From Margaritispora aquatica (taxonomy: Eukaryota; Ascomycota; Leotiomycetes; Helotiales; Discinellaceae): a stretch of 64,000 nucleotides of DNA. Both the position numbers and the translations under genes were made by a program. Shown here piece after piece: positions 35,156 through 44,931 of the stretch; the stretch's first letter is position 1, and each line of letters opens with the position of its first letter. Under the pieces are notes generated by a model. The model was not told the origin of the DNA. It saw only the letters and a program-made list of their open reading frames with translations, and did not search any database. The DNA lies in the NCBI GenBank assembly GCA_007644065.1, contig VJWN01000017.1, positions 434,001-498,000 on the forward strand. The letters are read 5' to 3'.

Positions 35156-35493
35156 ATGGCGCCAAACTCAAGCGTCCTACCCCGTAAAGATGCAGCTAAA
35201 CCCACTCCTGTGTGGGTTTGGATAGTCATCGTAGTCGCAATACTTGTTCCCCTTGTCGGCAGTTTCTTGATAAGAAGATTCCCGGGATGTTTATGTTGGT
35301 GGAGGCATAGGCGAAATCGGGATCGTAATGGAAGTCATTTCCCCCTCGCTGGTGATGGAGGAGGGGTAAGTCTTATCCTTATTTCATTCTTTCCTCAAGG
35401 CTCTTTGCAAGAATTTAATAGTTTCATTTTTGTCTGTTTGATGCTGTATGAACTCAAGTAGCTAACGGCATAAAGGGTGATGGTGGCGATTGA
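35156..35493 (+). CDS. Small single-pass membrane protein, array gene 3 (short Gly/Asp tail), 75 aa
   Basis: Exon 1 is 35156-35365 and exon 2 is 35476-35493 (only six codons including the stop), with a 110-bp intron with a GCTAACGGCATAAAG end. The start is MAPNSSVLPRKDAAKPTPVW. The helix is VWIVIVVAILVPLVGSFLI, followed by RRFPGCLCWWRHRRNRDRN. Then comes a short linker and a GDGGGGDGGD end. It keeps the PVW-x-W motif, the basic flank and the intron in the glycine run, but the tail has shrunk to about ten residues. A Cys/Trp cluster after the helix is new in this copy. Function unknown. Confidence 0.72.
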
Positions 35494-35982
35494 GAATGAG
35501 AAATTATGATGCGTGGGAGCTGGTTTCGTGGACTTGCGGCGGGATTCTTCAAATCAACTATATCATTGTTACGATTACTTTATTGGTGTTGTGCACATGT
35601 ATTTTGTGGGTTTTACTGAACTCAATAGAAGAGCTAGGGACCAAGACAAAAATCATTGTACAAGGCTTTCAGCGAGGTAAATTTTGCTTCTTCACTTTGC
35701 TTTTACTTTTTTTTTTTGAGCTGATCAATTGAGGCTCAATAGCCGAGATCTGGTTTGTCTTGTCTGAGCCATGAGGCTCAAAGCACTTGCTTCTACAGCT
35801 GGGCTGAGACCACTGGTTCATATTTCATATCCTCCAGGCTCACTGTAACTTTAAAAGATACGGTTTTTCATCTTTTCCATGTTCACAAACGTGATATAAC
35901 AAACATTTGTCAAGATCAATCTCCAAACCCTATATCAGCATCAAACTCTTCTGTCTTCACCTCACACCCGAAAGAACACAGA
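35494..35982. other. Intergenic with small direct/inverted repeats
   Basis: TGAGGCTCAA occurs twice, at 35730 and 35772. The second copy overlaps an inverted repeat (TGAGCC-ATG-AGGCTCA). No array promoter box was found here. Confidence 0.4.
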
Positions 35983-36270
35983 ATGCCACTCACAGAATAC
36001 ATTATCACTTCCACCACGATGTTCATCGTCATATCCCTCGCCATATGTGCAGGACCTTTCGATTTTGAAGAGGGCAAGCCAGGAGGGATCAAAAAACACA
36101 CAATACCGGGTATCTCAATTGGAGTAGGACTTAGCGTTAGTTTGGTGAGGTCATTTGGGCTGGGAGCCTGGGGATCGTTGATTGTTGGTGTTGGCGTCGG
36201 ATGGGGATTACTTGGACTACTGAGGGGTAATGGCCCAGAGAATTTGGAAGGAGTGGAGGCAGAGGAGTGA
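35983..36270 (+). CDS. Small glycine-rich two-helix membrane protein, array gene 4, 95 aa
   Basis: Single exon. I start at 35983 (MPLTEYIITSTTMFIVISLA) and not at the in-frame ATG at 35755, because the upstream frame is compositionally random. A first hydrophobic segment covers residues 5-22. A charged hinge (FDFEEGKPGGIKK) follows, then a longer Gly/Val/Ser-rich hydrophobic stretch with G-x-G spacing (ISIGVGLSVSLV...LGAWGSLIVGVGVGWGLLGLL) and an acidic end (NLEGVEAEE). The glycine spacing would allow tight helix packing or oligomerisation. I do not recognise a family. It is not obviously paralogous to its neighbours. Confidence 0.55.
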   Translation: MPLTEYIITSTTMFIVISLAICAGPFDFEEGKPGGIKKHTIPGISIGVGLSVSLVRSFGLGAWGSLIVGVGVGWGLLGLLRGNGPENLEGVEAEE

Positions 36271-36769
36271 TTGAAAAGGAAACAGAATAGATCTTACGCA
36301 TTAGAGAGGCAAGAGTGCTGAAGCAGTGCATTCCTTGGTCATGTCTCGAATGATGCTCAGTCTATCTCAAATGACTCAGAAGGGTAGTTCGAATAGAACG
36401 ATGTCAAGGTGGAAGTAGTTATTGCGCAGCAGACTGTCCTCTCTCTCCTTTCTCGTGATTTCGACTCGTTTTTACCAGAATCGAGGGTCATAAACGGGTA
36501 GTGACACATTCAAACCCGATCATCCTGCCAGTCTCACGTTGTATGCCCGACAGCCTCACTTAATCCGCTTTTGTGAGTAAGACACATCCATGAAATTCTA
36601 CATAAGTAAGATGAGCCCTCAAGTTTGGGCAGTACAATGAACGAACTGGACCAGAAATTCACGTCGATCTCTTTCTCACACAAAAATCATCCTCACGTCA
36701 GATATATCAGAGTCAAACATTCAAAATCTAAGCTACGATCAACCACCAACCCATTTTCCTAGAAGCAAA
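36271..36769. other. Intergenic in small-gene array
   Basis: No gene seen. Presumed promoter of array gene 5. Confidence 0.4.
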
Positions 36770-37072
36770 ATGTCACTTGGGGTGCTTTATGCTCTCATAG
36801 TGTTATGTACCGCAGTCGTTTCTTATCTCGGCTTGATGTTGTTAGACAAATTGATATTATACTCGGGTCAACGGCTCCCCGAAGAAAGAGCAGAAGACAT
36901 AATTGCACTCGAAAGCAACCCGATTGGGATACGTGATTTACCCGCAAGCGAAATCTCAACGTCGAAGGCTGTGGAGGATCCCGAGATTCCTGCAGTCATA
37001 GAGTCCGTCCAAGCTGGAAGAGACGGAGATAGAATGTTGGCAAAGTGGAGGGTTGAAGGTACTGCCGTTTGA
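36770..37072 (+). CDS. Small single-pass membrane protein, array gene 5, 100 aa
   Basis: Single exon. The N-terminus is itself the membrane helix (MSLGVLYALIVLCTAVVSYL), continuing GLMLLDKLILY. It is followed by a hydrophilic, acidic domain (EERAEDIIALESN, then DPEIPAVIESVQAGRDGDRM) ending KWRVEGTAV. The helix could act as a signal anchor. No motif is shared with genes 1-3, but the end has a weak echo of a short C-terminal strand as in genes 6-8. Family unknown. Support comes from a clean ATG, a hydrophobic-then-charged profile and conserved position in a co-oriented array. Confidence 0.55.
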   Translation: MSLGVLYALIVLCTAVVSYLGLMLLDKLILYSGQRLPEERAEDIIALESNPIGIRDLPASEISTSKAVEDPEIPAVIESVQAGRDGDRMLAKWRVEGTAV

Positions 37073-37691
37073 AGACTTGAGGAGACGGAGATTGTGGTGC
37101 TAGATTTGGTTGAGTGGGAGCGCCGTGGAAGATTTGATATCGACAGCGTAGGGATCTGAGCTTGGGAAACATGTTTACGAGTATCGATTACTATTAAAAA
37201 TAAATCAGAAGTGAATCTATGGCTGTTATTGTCGAGCCCGTGGCAGAAAAAGGGGTTGGCGCGGGTAAAATTAGCTTGATCTGAGCGACCGAATATATAC
37301 CAAGTCAACCTCACTTGCTGCTGCTCCGGTGTAAACTGCAAATGCATCGGAATAAGTTTTCCTGGTTGTTTAAAGCTTTGTGATTCAGAAATCAACCACA
37401 CAGCTTAGCCTTGATCAGGGCATCAGTGGCCTTGTTTGGCAGTGGCAGTGCAATTGTCACAAGGTTGATTTGCTTTACAGCCTGATCCTTCGATATAAGA
37501 CTCTCGAGCATTAGTAACCCATGAGAAGGGGTCTGTCTCATATCAACTGTCTTTCTCCATTCATTAGCTTCAATTTCGATCGAAACAACTCACTACCAAC
37601 CACCTGCAACTCAAACTATTCAGAAGGTCGCCTTCAGCTCATCAAAGACACATTTTTAACCCCAAATTGGCACATTTTTAAACAGCATTTA
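37073..37691. other. Intergenic in small-gene array
   Basis: The frame of gene 6 is open upstream to 37521, but I treat that as leader. No RNA gene seen. Confidence 0.4.
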
Positions 37692-38045
37692 ATGGGTCTC
37701 TCGCCAACAATATCATCGTTTCTCATCGTCTTTGGAATTTCCATTTTCGTCATGACAGCATGCCTCACCTTGTCTACTCCGTTTCGGAGAGCCATCTTCA
37801 GGGGCGCATGTTCCTCCTGTAAAGACTATAGGCAGAAGAGATGGATGAGAAATGTCGAGAAGGCAAATGCAACAACAAGAACGCGAAACGAAGGAATACC
37901 AAAGCTTGGAAAGAGAGAAGTGCTGCTGGAGAATGGGAATATTATGATTGTGTATGGAGATTGGCATGGTGATACAGTAGAGAGCAAAATCATATCTGTT
38001 CCCGGCGCCTGCCACCAGAAGGATGAAAATGGAATGATTGTGTAA
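37692..38045 (+). CDS. Small single-pass membrane protein, array gene 6 (REVLLENGN motif), 117 aa
   Basis: Single exon. I use ATG 37692 (MGLSPTISSFLIVFGISIFV) because it places the helix at the N-terminus, as in genes 7 and 8; an in-frame ATG at 37521 would add ~57 random-looking residues. After the helix come a Cys-containing basic segment (CSSCKDYRQKRWMRNVEKA), a Thr/Arg linker and the motif KREVLLENGNIMIVYGDW. A ~25-residue extension follows, absent from gene 7. Genes 7 and 8 carry the same motif at their ends, so these three are a second paralogous family in the array. Basic residues after the helix suggest a cytosolic C-terminus. Confidence 0.65.
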   Translation: MGLSPTISSFLIVFGISIFVMTACLTLSTPFRRAIFRGACSSCKDYRQKRWMRNVEKANATTRTRNEGIPKLGKREVLLENGNIMIVYGDWHGDTVESKIISVPGACHQKDENGMIV

Positions 38046-38733
38046 TGCATGTCAAGCAAGGCGCTCATCTAGATGGTTTCTACCCCCTAAACGATGTTAT
38101 TAGAAAATTGACTCATATAAGAATTAGAAAGTAGAGACAGTTAGACTATGTTGTTCTTCATCCAAACACACGGTTTTTGACAATGTTTAAACCCATAGAA
38201 TTTGCAAGGAATTGTACTTTGCATGGCATTATAGAAAGAGTGTTGATTAGTTCAATAAAAAAATTCATCGGATTCATCATGGATAAGATGAGAAAAGAAA
38301 CACGATCTTCACCGAAGTATGACACAAAAATGCACCCGTATGGTGTATGTGAGTGCCTTGCCACAGGCGAGGCACATTGGTCTTGGCAAAGGAGGCGGGG
38401 TATGCAGGCCTCATTCCATCGATTGGTTCACGACTTCAGCCTGATGTGGGAGTTAACTTCATGTGTTTCATGCTCAAAAGGAACCTGAAGTGTCTTGAAA
38501 AATCTAACGTCTAAGCTTGTTCCCACCCAGCATTCATTATCAACATTCAGCCAACAGACGCACTCCTCACCCAGAGCTAAGCGAGGCCTATCAATAGGGA
38601 CAACCCAGTACACTTTGAGAACGTCTTGCTTTACCGCCTCTCCGGCTAGCCTTTGCTGTAACGACCGTCTGCTCCGCCTTCGCTCGCTGCGCTTGATCTT
38701 GACGCCCTGGGAATTTACTCGTTTTAATTCATC
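38046..38733. other. Intergenic in small-gene array
   Basis: A frame at 38177-38488 is open but has no hydrophobic helix or family motif. Not called. Confidence 0.4.
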
Positions 38734-39018
38734 ATGGGGAAGAAGTTTTTTGACACGACTACGATCGTCGTTCTCGCGATATTTGGTGGTATCATACTAA
38801 TGGTTCTGCTTTGCATGTGCGAGCCAATAAACCGCGGCTGTGTGCGCTTCGAAACATCATGTCGCAACAAATGGGAAAAGCGTCGGGTGAATAGAGTTGC
38901 AAAGAAAAGGGCAGCGGAAATTGCGGTAGCTGAAGCTGCACAAGGGCCTGTAATTGTGTTGCAGAGAAGGGAAGTGGTTCTAGAAGGAGGAAATGTTATG
39001 GTTGTTTATGGTTCATGA
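38734..39018 (+). CDS. Small single-pass membrane protein, array gene 7 (REVVLEGGN motif), 94 aa
   Basis: Single exon. The start is MGKKFFDTTTIVVLAIFGGI with a helix to about residue 28 (IILMVLLCMC). A Cys/Arg-rich flank follows (CEPINRGCVRFETSCRNKWE). Then comes a Lys/Arg/Ala helix (KRRVNRVAKKRAAEIAVAEA) and the terminal motif RREVVLEGGNVMVVYGS directly before the stop. The motif aligns with gene 6 (REVLLENGNIMIVYG) without gaps. The order helix, Cys/basic segment, motif is the same as in gene 6. Function unknown. The alternating hydrophobic pattern of the motif suggests a beta strand. Confidence 0.7.
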   Translation: MGKKFFDTTTIVVLAIFGGIILMVLLCMCEPINRGCVRFETSCRNKWEKRRVNRVAKKRAAEIAVAEAAQGPVIVLQRREVVLEGGNVMVVYGS

Positions 39019-39415
39019 GGTGTGTTGTTCTCGACAGACAAGGCTGGTGAAAAAAGAAAAGCGCGGTAAGTCTGAGACACCAAGCTGAAGAAGGCGTGAC
39101 TTCCTGCTTGGGATGTTCATCAGAGGATATGTTTCAGGTTATGTTGCCTTGACTCAGAAATCCGTTTAACTTTCAAGCGGAGCTGGCATGAGGGTGCTGT
39201 TGGAATCCAAAAAAGCAAAAATGGATCTTGCTCCACACCTCAGCAACATATATCCTGCGGTAAAGCCTTATTTCGAAGACATACGAAGGCGTATTTTCAC
39301 CAAATATCATTCGTTACTCATATCTTGGATTTAGAGTTTTTCTATCAACCTGTCAGAATTTGAACACGACTTATCTCAACCAATCTACAACAAACCCATC
39401 TTCTCATCCAACGAC
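39019..39415. other. Intergenic in small-gene array
   Basis: No gene seen. Presumed promoter of gene 8. Confidence 0.4.
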
Positions 39416-39688
39416 ATGGGCTACCATTGGAGATGGTACAATTCTCTTGAGGTGATTGGGAGTGCACTCGTGTTTGTGTTCTTCTTCTTCAAGGGGATGT
39501 TCCATTGGATTTTGCCTCGATTCAAAGTCTGGAACGCCACGAGAAAATATGGAGGAAGAAGTGAAGAAGTGGCATTGGAGAATGGGAACTCGATGGTTGC
39601 CAATCGAGACTCACTATCAGCCCAGACACCAACGAGACATGGAGCTGTGGCTATTCCAGAGAAGATTCATTCTAGGCCTGGACGGTGA
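39416..39688 (+). CDS. Small single-pass membrane protein, array gene 8 (EEVALENGN motif), 90 aa
   Basis: Single exon. The protein begins MGYHWRWYNSLEVIGSALVF with a helix through FVFFFFKGMFHWIL. A short basic segment (RFKVWNATRKYGGRS) precedes EEVALENGNSMVANRD, a diverged copy of the motif in genes 6 and 7 (E-V-x-L-E-x-G-N-x-M conserved; the VYG end is lost). The last ~25 residues are Thr/Ala/Arg-rich. A GGAAG-repeat tract follows the stop (39695-39725). Family and function are unknown. Confidence 0.6.
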   Translation: MGYHWRWYNSLEVIGSALVFVFFFFKGMFHWILPRFKVWNATRKYGGRSEEVALENGNSMVANRDSLSAQTPTRHGAVAIPEKIHSRPGR

Positions 39689-40985
39689 ATGTGAGAGGAA
39701 GGAAGGAAGGAAGGAGAGAAGGAAGATTCTAAACACAGCGAAGGCTACAAAATCTCACCCGAGGCACTCTGAGGCTTCAAAATCGACCTCAAATGCGACA
39801 TCTTACCAAGGCTTTGGAAGAAACCGGATTTTTCTTGAGCACGAGGCCGGATCTCGAGCCGTGAGGTGATGGGGATGATCCAAAGGAACATGAACGACGA
39901 GTATCTCACATGAGCATGCATGATAAGCGAGATGGATGCTAGAATTTGCTGTCTTGCTGTCTGCGAACTCGGGACCCGGCTTTAGGTTGGGCCATGGATA
40001 ATGCACTGTCTTGTAACTGCGAACCCTATCAAATCATGGGGTAGACATGGCGGAGGCTGTGCCCAATTGTTATCATGCTAGACACTGGTCTTAGTCATGT
40101 ACTTCTAGCAAAGATGTACGTGGTACCAATACTGCCAGTAAAGTTCTCCAAGATGTAAATGGATTCTTACTATATGGATCTGCTGTGCATGTCAAACAAT
40201 GACATTGTGATTGTTAAAGCATTCCTATTATTGTGATGCTAAGCCCACTTTGTCGATTGCTCAGAAGCGTACTGCGTTCGAAGTCTAAGAACCTTGAAAA
40301 GCGAGGAAAAAGCTCATAACAAACTGAAAATGCTCTTGTATACATAGAATTCTTGCAAACATACCCCATATTCATATTCACCAACCGTTACACAGCTTGC
40401 TAGCACCCGAACAGGTGATCTAAACCCAACTCGATAACCTGTTGATCATTTCTAGCTCTATTTTGATGACCTTGTGAGTAGCTAGAACCAGTTCCTAGAG
40501 TTCTTGCATCTCCACTCACGATCCCCCTTGACTCTGCTTCTTTCTGATCACTTTGACTTATGGTGCGCATAGAGACAGGGCGTACGTATCTTGGCTTGGT
40601 AAGACTTCCCATGACCTCTGGGTCTCGTCAAAACGGCGACTTCCATATATAACGCGTCTCAAGTTGAAGGATTACCTGAGAATCAATGCATGTGTGAATT
40701 GGCAAGACATATTGTACTGTGGATTGATTAATGAACATACTGTCGACTTTGTTTCGATGCGTATAAGATGGGGAAAACGGCCTCGCTGTATCTTAGAATA
40801 TCAAGCGTCAACCTCACTATTCAATCCAAACACTTCACGATATCGTTAAACTGAGCATATATCCCATCCATATCTACCTTGCTGTGAGTCCGATGATTCC
40901 ACGCAAACATGATGAAGCAAGTTTAATCAAATCTACAGATTTAAAAACACCCATATTTATCAACTCATCCCGAAATCTTTACACG
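39689..40985. other. Intergenic, 1.3 kb, within array
   Basis: A GGAAG microsatellite lies at about 39695-39725. Frames at 39803-40006, 40400-40612 and 40553-40849 lack hydrophobic helices and family features. Possibly decayed array DNA, but I could not align it. Confidence 0.4.
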
Positions 40986-41249
40986 ATGGTGGCCGCAATG
41001 GCCTATTGGATACCTGCGGCGATCACTTTCTTTGGAGTGCTGTTGATAGTGTCCGGCAGGAGTGTTGCTGCAGCAACGAAGAAGCCCACGAATCCAAGCC
41101 TTGTACGCAAAGACAATGGCAACGGCGAGATAGGTGCTGCTGGGATAGTTGATGTGGAGCAAGGGACCAGACCTCAGCCTGGTGATGAGCAACCAAAAGA
41201 TGATGTTAAGGTTCCCTCAGCTGTGGTCGTTGCCAAGACGCAAGATTAA
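40986..41249 (+). CDS. Small single-pass membrane protein, array gene 9, 87 aa
   Basis: Single exon. ATG 40986 gives MVAAMAYWIPAAITFFGVLL with a helix of ~20 residues, then SGRSVAAATKKPTNPSLVRK, a Gly/Asn/Ile linker and an acidic/Gln/Pro region (DVEQGTRPQPGDEQPKDD), ending VPSAVVVAKTQD. The layout (N-terminal helix, basic flank, charged tail) repeats that of the array. No sequence motif is shared with genes 1-3 or 6-8. It is the last plus-strand gene before the convergent HET gene. A longer in-frame start at 40884 is possible but adds unremarkable sequence. Confidence 0.55.
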   Translation: MVAAMAYWIPAAITFFGVLLIVSGRSVAAATKKPTNPSLVRKDNGNGEIGAAGIVDVEQGTRPQPGDEQPKDDVKVPSAVVVAKTQD

Positions 41250-41822
41250 GGTCAGAATCAGTAGGGGAGGAGGCTCTGCGTGACTAGATATAGATATTTT
41301 GGTGAGGTCGGGAGGTCGAAGAGGGAATACAACCGCAGTACTGATGAATTCATATCTTCTGTAATGTCACAAGTAATCTTACGTGACTTCGCTCCCCAGA
41401 CTTGGTTATTTTAATCGTGCGAATCTAGATCTGTAAAGCGATATCGCCAAGCGTTATATCCGGACATCTTTGGATACGCAAAACGCATTGATTTGTTCAA
41501 GAGAAAGTCAGATACAAATATGAATAACCTTCGCACATAGTAGGTTATATATAGATAGATAATAGCCTTAGCGACTGTAAGCAAATCTGATAGTATAGTG
41601 TAGTTTATCTATATGCGAGCTCAATGGTTCAACTCGTTGCCGATAACTACCTACCTAGGTAGCCGTCTTTCACTCGTTTAAATTTCGTTACTCGACCCGA
41701 TCTAGCCCACACACACTTCAAAATAGGACAAGGACCGACCAGAAGCAACCCACAGAAGTGTGCAGCCAAGCGACGATTCACAGCATCTCTGCACCTCAAC
41801 ACCACGCAACCCTCAAACCCAC
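41250..41822. other. Convergent intergenic, array / HET gene
   Basis: AT-rich with short TATATAGATAGATA-like runs near 41546-41562. No gene seen. Confidence 0.45.
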
Positions 41823-44800
41823 TCAAAAAATCCTCACCTTCTTAAACACCACCTCCGCCATGTCCACCTCCATCCCCGTACCTTTCACCTTCTCCTTCCA
41901 CCCTTCCTCGAACATCTCCCCATACATCACACCATGGAGATACACCTCCCCACCCAGCGTGTACTCGCCTCCATCTTCATACGACTCTGCACTCGAGCTT
42001 GAGCTCGAGCTTGAATTAGAACTAGCACCTTCACTTTTTACCGACGCTGTCTCTGCGGCGGCATCATCCCATTCGGAGTCTTCGTCTTTGTCTTCGGTGC
42101 CGTTTTTGGGTATGGGTTTTGACTCGGATTTATCGTCGCTTTTGTGCTTGGATGTTTTCTTGGTGGTGGTGGTGGTGGTTGTTGGTGTGGTTGGTGTGTT
42201 ATTGGATTGAGCTTTAGAGGTACTAATGGTGGTGGTGGTGGTGGTAGTAAGAGGACGGAGTGGAAGCGTGCTTGTTCTTGTGGGTGTGGTTGGGCTTGTG
42301 GTGAATGGAACATCCATCTTCTCCTCTGGCTCTCGCGGATTTATTTCTTCGGCATCGGGTTTCTTGTCCTCTCCCACCTTCTTTTCATCCTCATCGTCCC
42401 CCTCTATCTTCCCACTCTCTTCCTCCTCCTCCTCCTCCCCCTCCACTCTCTCCCTCAAAACATACAGCACCCCCGCGCCCTCAACAACAAACACCACATC
42501 CCCGACCACGACATCCTCACCGGCCATGCCGACCCACCCCTGTTCCGTGCGCACCGGGACTTTCTTGCGGCCCTTATAGAACCAGCTGGACGCGAACTGA
42601 TCCTCACCACACCACATGCTCTCAAACAGCTCGTCGGGAATCGCCTCGTAGTCTTGGATCGTGTGGCTGCACGCCTCGGCGCCGCGGAGGAGGGAGGGCG
42701 TGAGAGGGGCGTAGAAATCTGGGTCCGGGAAGCCGAGGAGCGTCATGGTGGAGGCGAGGTGCGTGGCGGGTGAGGAGAGGAAGGTGGAGAGGAGAGTGTG
42801 CCGCTCCGTTTTGACAGCCAGGTGGGTTGCTTTGCGGGCGGCTCTGTCGTTGCTGTCTGCTGTCGAAGAGGCTTCTTCGTCCTTGGAGTCTGAGTTTAAC
42901 TCTGAACTTGAAGGTTGGGGATTTGCTTCCTTGCTTAATGCGACTGCTGGCTTTGGATCTGGCTTTTCAGGGGGGACGGGATTCTCTGGCTCGGTGGTCG
43001 TATCTTCCTTGCCATCAACAAGGACTCCGTCATCTTCACTACCACTGTCACTTTCACTCTCACTCTCACTCTCACTATCACTATCACTCTCATCATCACT
43101 TCCCTCGTCTTCAGCATCCTCATCCTCATCGCCGTCGTCACTCCCACTTTTACTGTCACTATCACTCACACTCCCCTCCGGATCCGCCCTCAATGCATAA
43201 CACACCAGCCTGAAAAGCCAACACTCAAACGCGCGCAACAAATCATACTCACCGCCCATAATCTCCACCTCATCGCGGGCATCCATATCCATGCGATCCG
43301 CAATCAGCGTCCTCTGCATGACCTCCTCGATCTTTTCCCCCGTCCACGCATACACACCCTCCTTTCCATCCTTCTCATCCTCGCCCCTCCCCATAGCCAA
43401 AAAGACACCCAGAAATTCTACAATTTTCCCAGACCTCTGAATCTCATCAAACGTCTCGCCGACAGCTACAATACGATCAAACCTCGACGCCGCAAGAACG
43501 AGGACATTGTCCTCGAAATCAAGCGTGTACGTCTCCCCTTCCGAGGCAGCAATGAGATAGCTCTCTTCCGACTCGAACCAATCCATCTCATCGGCCGTCA
43601 AGTCCGTGACCCACGACGGCAGGCCTTTGATGAGCTTCGCGGACTCGTCTTGCACGCAACTCAAGGCGTCGAGTTTCGTGCAGCTCAAGATCGCGAATTT
43701 AGCTGCTTTGATGTAGATTTCTTGCACCGTGGCATCGTAATCGGCTACCATTTCCTCGTCTAGGTCCTCATCTGTGCAGCCTGCTTCGTGTCAGCTCAAA
43801 AACTCCCATGGAAAAGCAAAGCAGAGCAGAAACTCACGCGAGATGCCAATAAGACCAAACACCTTATCCCTCGCATCCGTAGCCCTCGCATTCGCAAAAC
43901 TCAGCGCATTCGCACCAATACTCTCCAACTCCGCACCCTCGAGCTGCCACTCATGTCTGCGATTCGCCGTAACAAACAGCATGACGGCCCACTCCGCCTG
44001 CTCCGAGATGTCCTCATACTCGGGGTTCAAGCCAGACCTCGCATTGCGATACCGCAGCGCCGATGCCCCAGCATAGATGGTGTTCAGCGCCGCCTCGTGC
44101 TTGCCGCAGAGGAAGACCAACTCGCGCGCCAGCACGGTCTCCTGGATGGTCCAGAGGCGCGAGAACCAGCGCCTGTGCGCCAGGAAGCAGAAGATGGAGT
44201 CGTACTCGTCGTCAGTGAAGGCGGCGTCGTGGTAGGCCTTGGTGTCGAAGCCCGTATCCTCGAAGACGGCGGCGGGCGTGGCTTTGGAGCGCTGGAGGTG
44301 CGTTAGGGCCGGGGCTGTGTGCTCGTCTTCTTTGCCGAGCCAGACAATGACGCGGGATGCGCCTTTGTAGATGCGTGACATGAGGCCGACTTGGTCTTGT
44401 CGCTCTTGCTTGTCGTCTTGGTTGATGCAGAGGGCATCGATCCAGATGGGGCCCAGCATGGAGAGCTCGCGCATGTGGAGCAGGACATCGTGGAGGTTTT
44501 GACGGATGTTGAGGATGACGTTGTTGCAGGCTATGCCTTTGTGGTTTGTTGTCCACTGAGTGGGTTAGCATTCTATCTATTTTTCGCTTGCTTGAAAATT
44601 CAAGAGAACACTAGGTAGACTGCTTTATATATCACATGACGTGGCTACATGAGACACCTTCTGCATATGCTCAACTCACCTCATCCCCATTATCACCATA
44701 CTTCGGCCCATCCCACGTATACGACAAACACTCATACTCCGTAACATCCAACTCGACCTCCTCGAGCGTCACACACAGGGGCTCCGCATCACCAGGCAGG

Positions 44801-44931
44801 ATCCTGAGCAGTCTGATGTGATCGGGCGAAGCGAGGGAGTTGTACTTGGAGTACTCGACCGCCGTTGGGCTTTTGGAAAAATCGGCATCGCCGGGACTGG
44901 TGACCCAAAGGCCGTCTGTGATGACGTTCAT
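41823..44931 (-). CDS. HET-domain protein (heterokaryon incompatibility type), 975 aa
   Basis: Exons are 44931-44680, 44555-43838 and 43780-41823 with introns of 124 and 57 bp. I start at ATG 44931; the open frame further upstream is leader-like. The HET domain (about residues 50-220) shows YECLSYTWDGP, then after splicing WTTNHKGIACNNVILNIRQN, GPIWIDALCINQDDKQERQD, MSRIYKGASRVIVWLG and RLWTIQETVLARELVFLCG, all standard HET blocks. The middle carries DARDKVFGLIGIS, typical of the long HET proteins. The C-terminal half has Asp/Ser/Glu repeats (SDSESESESESDSGS-type at 43032-43103), acidic runs and a poly-Thr tract. HET proteins trigger allorecognition cell death after hyphal fusion, but most family members are untested. 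It faces the small membrane gene array tail to tail. Confidence 0.92.

Noticed and set aside
39695..39725. GGAAG microsatellite as a possible transposon scar
   Set aside because: No flanking terminal repeats or target duplication recognised. A simple repeat is enough to explain it.
42144..43213. Several long plus-strand open frames opposite the HET gene
   Set aside because: Their Ser/Pro/Leu/His-rich translations mirror the acidic and Thr repeats of the HET C-terminus, so they are antisense shadows.
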